Below are positions 14,613-17,103 of a stretch of 17,103 nt of DNA, piece by piece. The notes under the pieces were generated by a model. That model had not been told where the DNA came from and did not search any database. It saw only the letters and a list, made by a program, of their open reading frames with translations. A program made the translations under genes and the position numbers. Numbering within the stretch: the stretch's first letter is position 1; the number at the start of each line of letters is the position of its first letter. This DNA comes from Prolixibacteraceae bacterium (GTDB lineage: Bacteria; Bacteroidota; Bacteroidia; Bacteroidales; Prolixibacteraceae): assembly GCA_023228025.1 (NCBI GenBank), contig JALOCD010000095.1, positions 1-17,103 on the forward strand. Direction: 5' to 3'.

Positions 14613-15893
14613 ATGCAAAAGGTTCTGATCATTACCTACTATTGGCCACCCAGCGGTGGTGCGGGAGTTCAACGATGGTTGAAGTTTTCGAAATACCTTC
14701 CGGAATTTGGCTGCACACCGGTAATTCTAACAGTGGATGAAAATCATGCATCCTATGCTCAGCTGGACCCTTCGCTGGTTGATGAGATACATCCCGATCT
14801 CCAGGTTCACAAGACAAAAACCTTTGAACCCTATAATCTTTACCGAAAACTTTCCCAAAAAAAGGAGATCCCTTACGGTGGATTTTCCAACCAGAAAAAA
14901 GTTACATTCTTCGAAAAATTCTCGCGGCTTATCCGTGGCAACCTGTTTATTCCCGATCCGCGAAGGGGTTGGAACAAATATGCTCTGAGCAAAGCGCTTG
15001 AACTGATCAAAGCCGAAAATATTGAATCTGTGATCACCTCCGGGCCCCCCCATTCGACCCATTTAATCGGGAAAAAAATCAAAGATCAAACCGGGATCAG
15101 ATGGATTGCCGATTTTAGGGATCCCTGGACCGACATCTATTATTACAAAGAGCTCTATCACACCCTGCCGGCAAGGTTATATGACCGGTATTTGGAAAAG
15201 AAGGTCTTGACAGGCGCCGATAAAATTATCACGGTAAGTGAAGAGGTGAAAAAATTACTTCTCAGGAGAATTCCCGGCTCTGAAGAAAAAATCGCGGTCA
15301 TTCCAAATGGATACGACGAATCTGACTTTGAGAATGTTCCCTCGCTCAAAAACGAATTTTTCACCATCACCTATACTGGCACAATTTCGATGAGTTACCG
15401 GATTGAGCGGTTTATCGAGGCCATTGAATTACTGCCCGGGAAGGTCAAAGACAAAATAAAAATCCGTTTCGTCGGAAATGTCCCCGATGAGATTCTGAAT
15501 TTGTTCAAAAATAAAAACCTCGGTTCCAGCATTGAGGTGCTTGGCTACATTCCACACAAGGAGGCCGTCGGCCAGATGGTGAATGCCTCCCTGTTGCTAA
15601 TGGCCATACCTGATTCGCCAGATAACAAGGGAATTGTAACGGGCAAATTTTTCGAGTACCTTGCAACCGGAAGACCCATCCTGGCCATGGGGCCCGTTGG
15701 AGGCGATGTAGACCTGTTGATCCGGAAATGCCATGCAGGCAAGCTGTTTTCTTACAACGAAACAGGACCAATGAGCCTTTTCATCCATAAAATATTTGAA
15801 CAGGAACAGAGGGGTCTGTACAAAAGTGAAACCACAGGCGCAGAACAATTCACCAGAAGAAATCTAACAGGAGTGTTGGCCAACAATCTATGA
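14613..15893 (+). CDS. GT4 family glycosyltransferase
   Basis: This is a 426-residue GT-B glycosyltransferase. It opens with VLIITYYWPPSGGAGVQRW (4-22), where the glycine-rich loop follows the first strand. ITSGPPHSTHLIGKKI and WIADFRDPWTD lie around residues 130-170, KIITVSEEVKKLLL and VIPNGYDESDF in the linker region, and GIVTGKFFEYLATGRPILAM (Lys345, Glu348) in the donor site. It fits the group of Bacteroidota GT4 enzymes used for surface polysaccharide or glycolipid synthesis. Neither donor nor acceptor can be assigned. No membrane segment is obvious, so it probably acts at the cytoplasmic face of the inner membrane. A second GT4 gene follows after 16 bases. Confidence 0.88.
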   Translation: MQKVLIITYYWPPSGGAGVQRWLKFSKYLPEFGCTPVILTVDENHASYAQLDPSLVDEIHPDLQVHKTKTFEPYNLYRKLSQKKEIPYGGFSNQKKVTFFEKFSRLIRGNLFIPDPRRGWNKYALSKALELIKAENIESVITSGPPHSTHLIGKKIKDQTGIRWIADFRDPWTDIYYYKELYHTLPARLYDRYLEKKVLTGADKIITVSEEVKKLLLRRIPGSEEKIAVIPNGYDESDFENVPSLKNEFFTITYTGTISMSYRIERFIEAIELLPGKVKDKIKIRFVGNVPDEILNLFKNKNLGSSIEVLGYIPHKEAVGQMVNASLLLMAIPDSPDNKGIVTGKFFEYLATGRPILAMGPVGGDVDLLIRKCHAGKLFSYNETGPMSLFIHKIFEQEQRGLYKSETTGAEQFTRRNLTGVLANNL

Positions 15894-15909
15894 TCCCTAA
15901 TCAATTCCC

Positions 15910-16935
15910 ATGAGCGGCAAAGAAGTAAAAAGCAAATCTATCCTGTTTACCTATACGGGTCTATCTTCCTTTGTGAAGAACGATTACCTGCTGCTCTCCT
16001 CCGAACACCAGGTGCACAAATACCATTTTTCTCCGGTGAAAGGATTATTGAAGAATATCATTGAAATACTCAGACAATTCTTCTTTTTGCTGATCTTCGG
16101 ATGGAAATACGATCTATTTTATTGCTGGTTTGCCGATTACCACTCGTTTCTTCCGATTCTTTTTTCCAAGATTTTCAGAAAGAAATCTGTTGTGGTCATT
16201 GGCGGTTACGATGTTTGCCGTATCCGGAAGTTAAAGTACGGGGCCTTTTGCTCTCCATTCAGGGGTTGGTTCTGCGCCAAATCCATGAGACTGGCCACTG
16301 CCATCCTGACTGTTTCAAACCATGTCGACAGGAAGGCCAAAGCAATTGCCCCCTTCACCAAAAGAACCATGATCTACAATTGTGTGACGCTGGAAAGTCC
16401 GGATGAGACTACCCCCTTCAAAACGGACACGATCCTGACGGTAGGACTGATTAACAACGAACGGACTTATCACCTGAAAGGAATCGACACTTTTATTGAA
16501 ACCGCTAGACTCTTACCAGGATTCAACTTCGAGATTGTGGGGATTAACCAATCAAAATTGGCCCACAAACTTGGAAACCTTCCACGCAATATCACCCTGT
16601 ACGACAAGGTAAAACCGCATGAATTACCTGCCTTTTACCTGAAAGCAAAAATCTATTGTCAACTCTCCCGCTCCGAATCATTCGGCGTTTCAATTGCCGA
16701 GGCGATGACCTTTGGCGCCTTTCCAATAGTTACCCGGGAAGGTGGTATGCCTGAGATCCTGGGCTCTGTTGGAGCAGTGGTGGAAAGAGATCCACAGTCG
16801 GTTGCCAGTGTGATCAAAGATAGACTCCTGAAACATGGCGCGTCTGATGAGAATGAGATTAAAGTGCAGATCAAAAAGCACTTTACCCAACAACAACGGG
16901 CCGAATCTATTTTGCACCTTATCAAGGCACTATAA
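15910..16935 (+). CDS. GT4 family glycosyltransferase
   Basis: The 341-residue protein is a shorter GT4 enzyme. The N-terminal domain starts ILFTYTGLSSFVKND and contains a hydrophobic aromatic stretch (about 48-72, IIEILRQFFFLLIFGW) that may sit on the membrane. VVVIGGYDVCRI and AILTVSNHVDRKA follow. The C-terminal donor domain has ILTVGLINNERTYHLKGID and the E-x7-E motif in SRSESFGVSIAEAM (Glu256, Glu264), then TREGGMPEILG. Specificity is unknown. It follows the other GT4 gene closely and ends the tsaB-led run, suggesting that both enzymes extend the same glycan (inference). Confidence 0.87.
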   Translation: MSGKEVKSKSILFTYTGLSSFVKNDYLLLSSEHQVHKYHFSPVKGLLKNIIEILRQFFFLLIFGWKYDLFYCWFADYHSFLPILFSKIFRKKSVVVIGGYDVCRIRKLKYGAFCSPFRGWFCAKSMRLATAILTVSNHVDRKAKAIAPFTKRTMIYNCVTLESPDETTPFKTDTILTVGLINNERTYHLKGIDTFIETARLLPGFNFEIVGINQSKLAHKLGNLPRNITLYDKVKPHELPAFYLKAKIYCQLSRSESFGVSIAEAMTFGAFPIVTREGGMPEILGSVGAVVERDPQSVASVIKDRLLKHGASDENEIKVQIKKHFTQQQRAESILHLIKAL

Positions 16936-16956
16936 ATTAAAGTACAGCTATCTCAT

Positions 16957-16988
16957 TTCGTGTCCTTCGTGTTTTCCTTTGTGACCTT
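16957..16988. repeat. CCTTCGTG/CCTTTGTG intergenic repeat
   Basis: Downstream of the last gene the sequence repeats a short unit imperfectly: TTTCGTGT, CCTTCGTGT, then CCTTTGTGACCTT. Read on the minus strand it is the AAGGTCACAAAGG...CACGAAGG type of stretch that recurs in spacers of many environmental Bacteroidota. The start of the window (91-112) carries a related but shorter version in the other orientation. The rest of the spacer to the window end shows no recognisable gene. Confidence 0.45.
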
Positions 16989-17103
16989 CTATGTTGAAAA
17001 ACAAATTTTAGAGCTAAAATCTTTCAATTTTGCCCTTTTCTTTTTCGTAAACCCTTTTTTAGTTCAAAACAAGGATTTGTCAAGGCCGTAGCGAAGCGGA
17101 GTT

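Noticed and set aside
1..17103. CRISPR array, tRNA, rRNA or complete insertion sequence
   Set aside because: No regularly spaced direct repeats, cloverleaf or rRNA-like stretch, or transposase gene was seen on either strand by reading.

Overview
The window looks like chromosomal DNA of a member of the Bacteroidota, most likely Bacteroidales or Marinilabiliales (inference). The grounds are a SufE/DUF59 gene pair, a GSCFA-family protein, a LytTR response regulator, the gene order debranching enzyme, GT4, GH57, DUF3417-type phosphorylase, few clear Shine-Dalgarno sequences, and AT-rich spacers with TAnnTTTG-like boxes. I see no rRNA, tRNA, CRISPR array or complete insertion sequence.

Layout. 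Positions 1-57 may hold the tail of a gene. Positions 176-911 hold sufE and a DUF59 (SufT/MIP18-like) gene, one base apart. Positions 912-1158 are a spacer that may contain decayed coding sequence. An Abi-like/HEPN gene with a GTG start follows (1159-1842). Next comes a compact same-strand run: an SRPBCC protein, epoxyqueuosine reductase (queG), an alpha/beta hydrolase and a GSCFA protein. The last two overlap by 4 bp. Positions 5250-12659 form an alpha-glucan (glycogen) block: GH133-type debranching enzyme, GT4 glycosyltransferase, GH57 protein, a strong hairpin, then a GT35 phosphorylase. A LytTR response regulator lies convergent to the phosphorylase. A 446-bp gene-free stretch follows, and it contains a MITE-like inverted-repeat element. 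tsaB and two GT4 glycosyltransferases complete the window, which ends in an ordinary spacer carrying a short 'CCTTCGTG/CCTTTGTG' repeat.

How the genes work together. The central block has the parts for intracellular alpha-glucan turnover: chain elongation (GT4), phosphorolysis (GT35) and removal of branch stubs (GH133). No ADP-glucose pyrophosphorylase or classical branching enzyme is present here. Two of the four proteins have substitutions at or near expected catalytic positions: Gln305 where the debranching family usually has Asp in an RD motif, and Asn242 where active GH57 enzymes have Asp. The GH57 protein also ends in a lysine-rich tail. These points, and the MITE-like element, are the main items worth a second look. 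I did not find convincing evidence of a wholly new multi-gene system.
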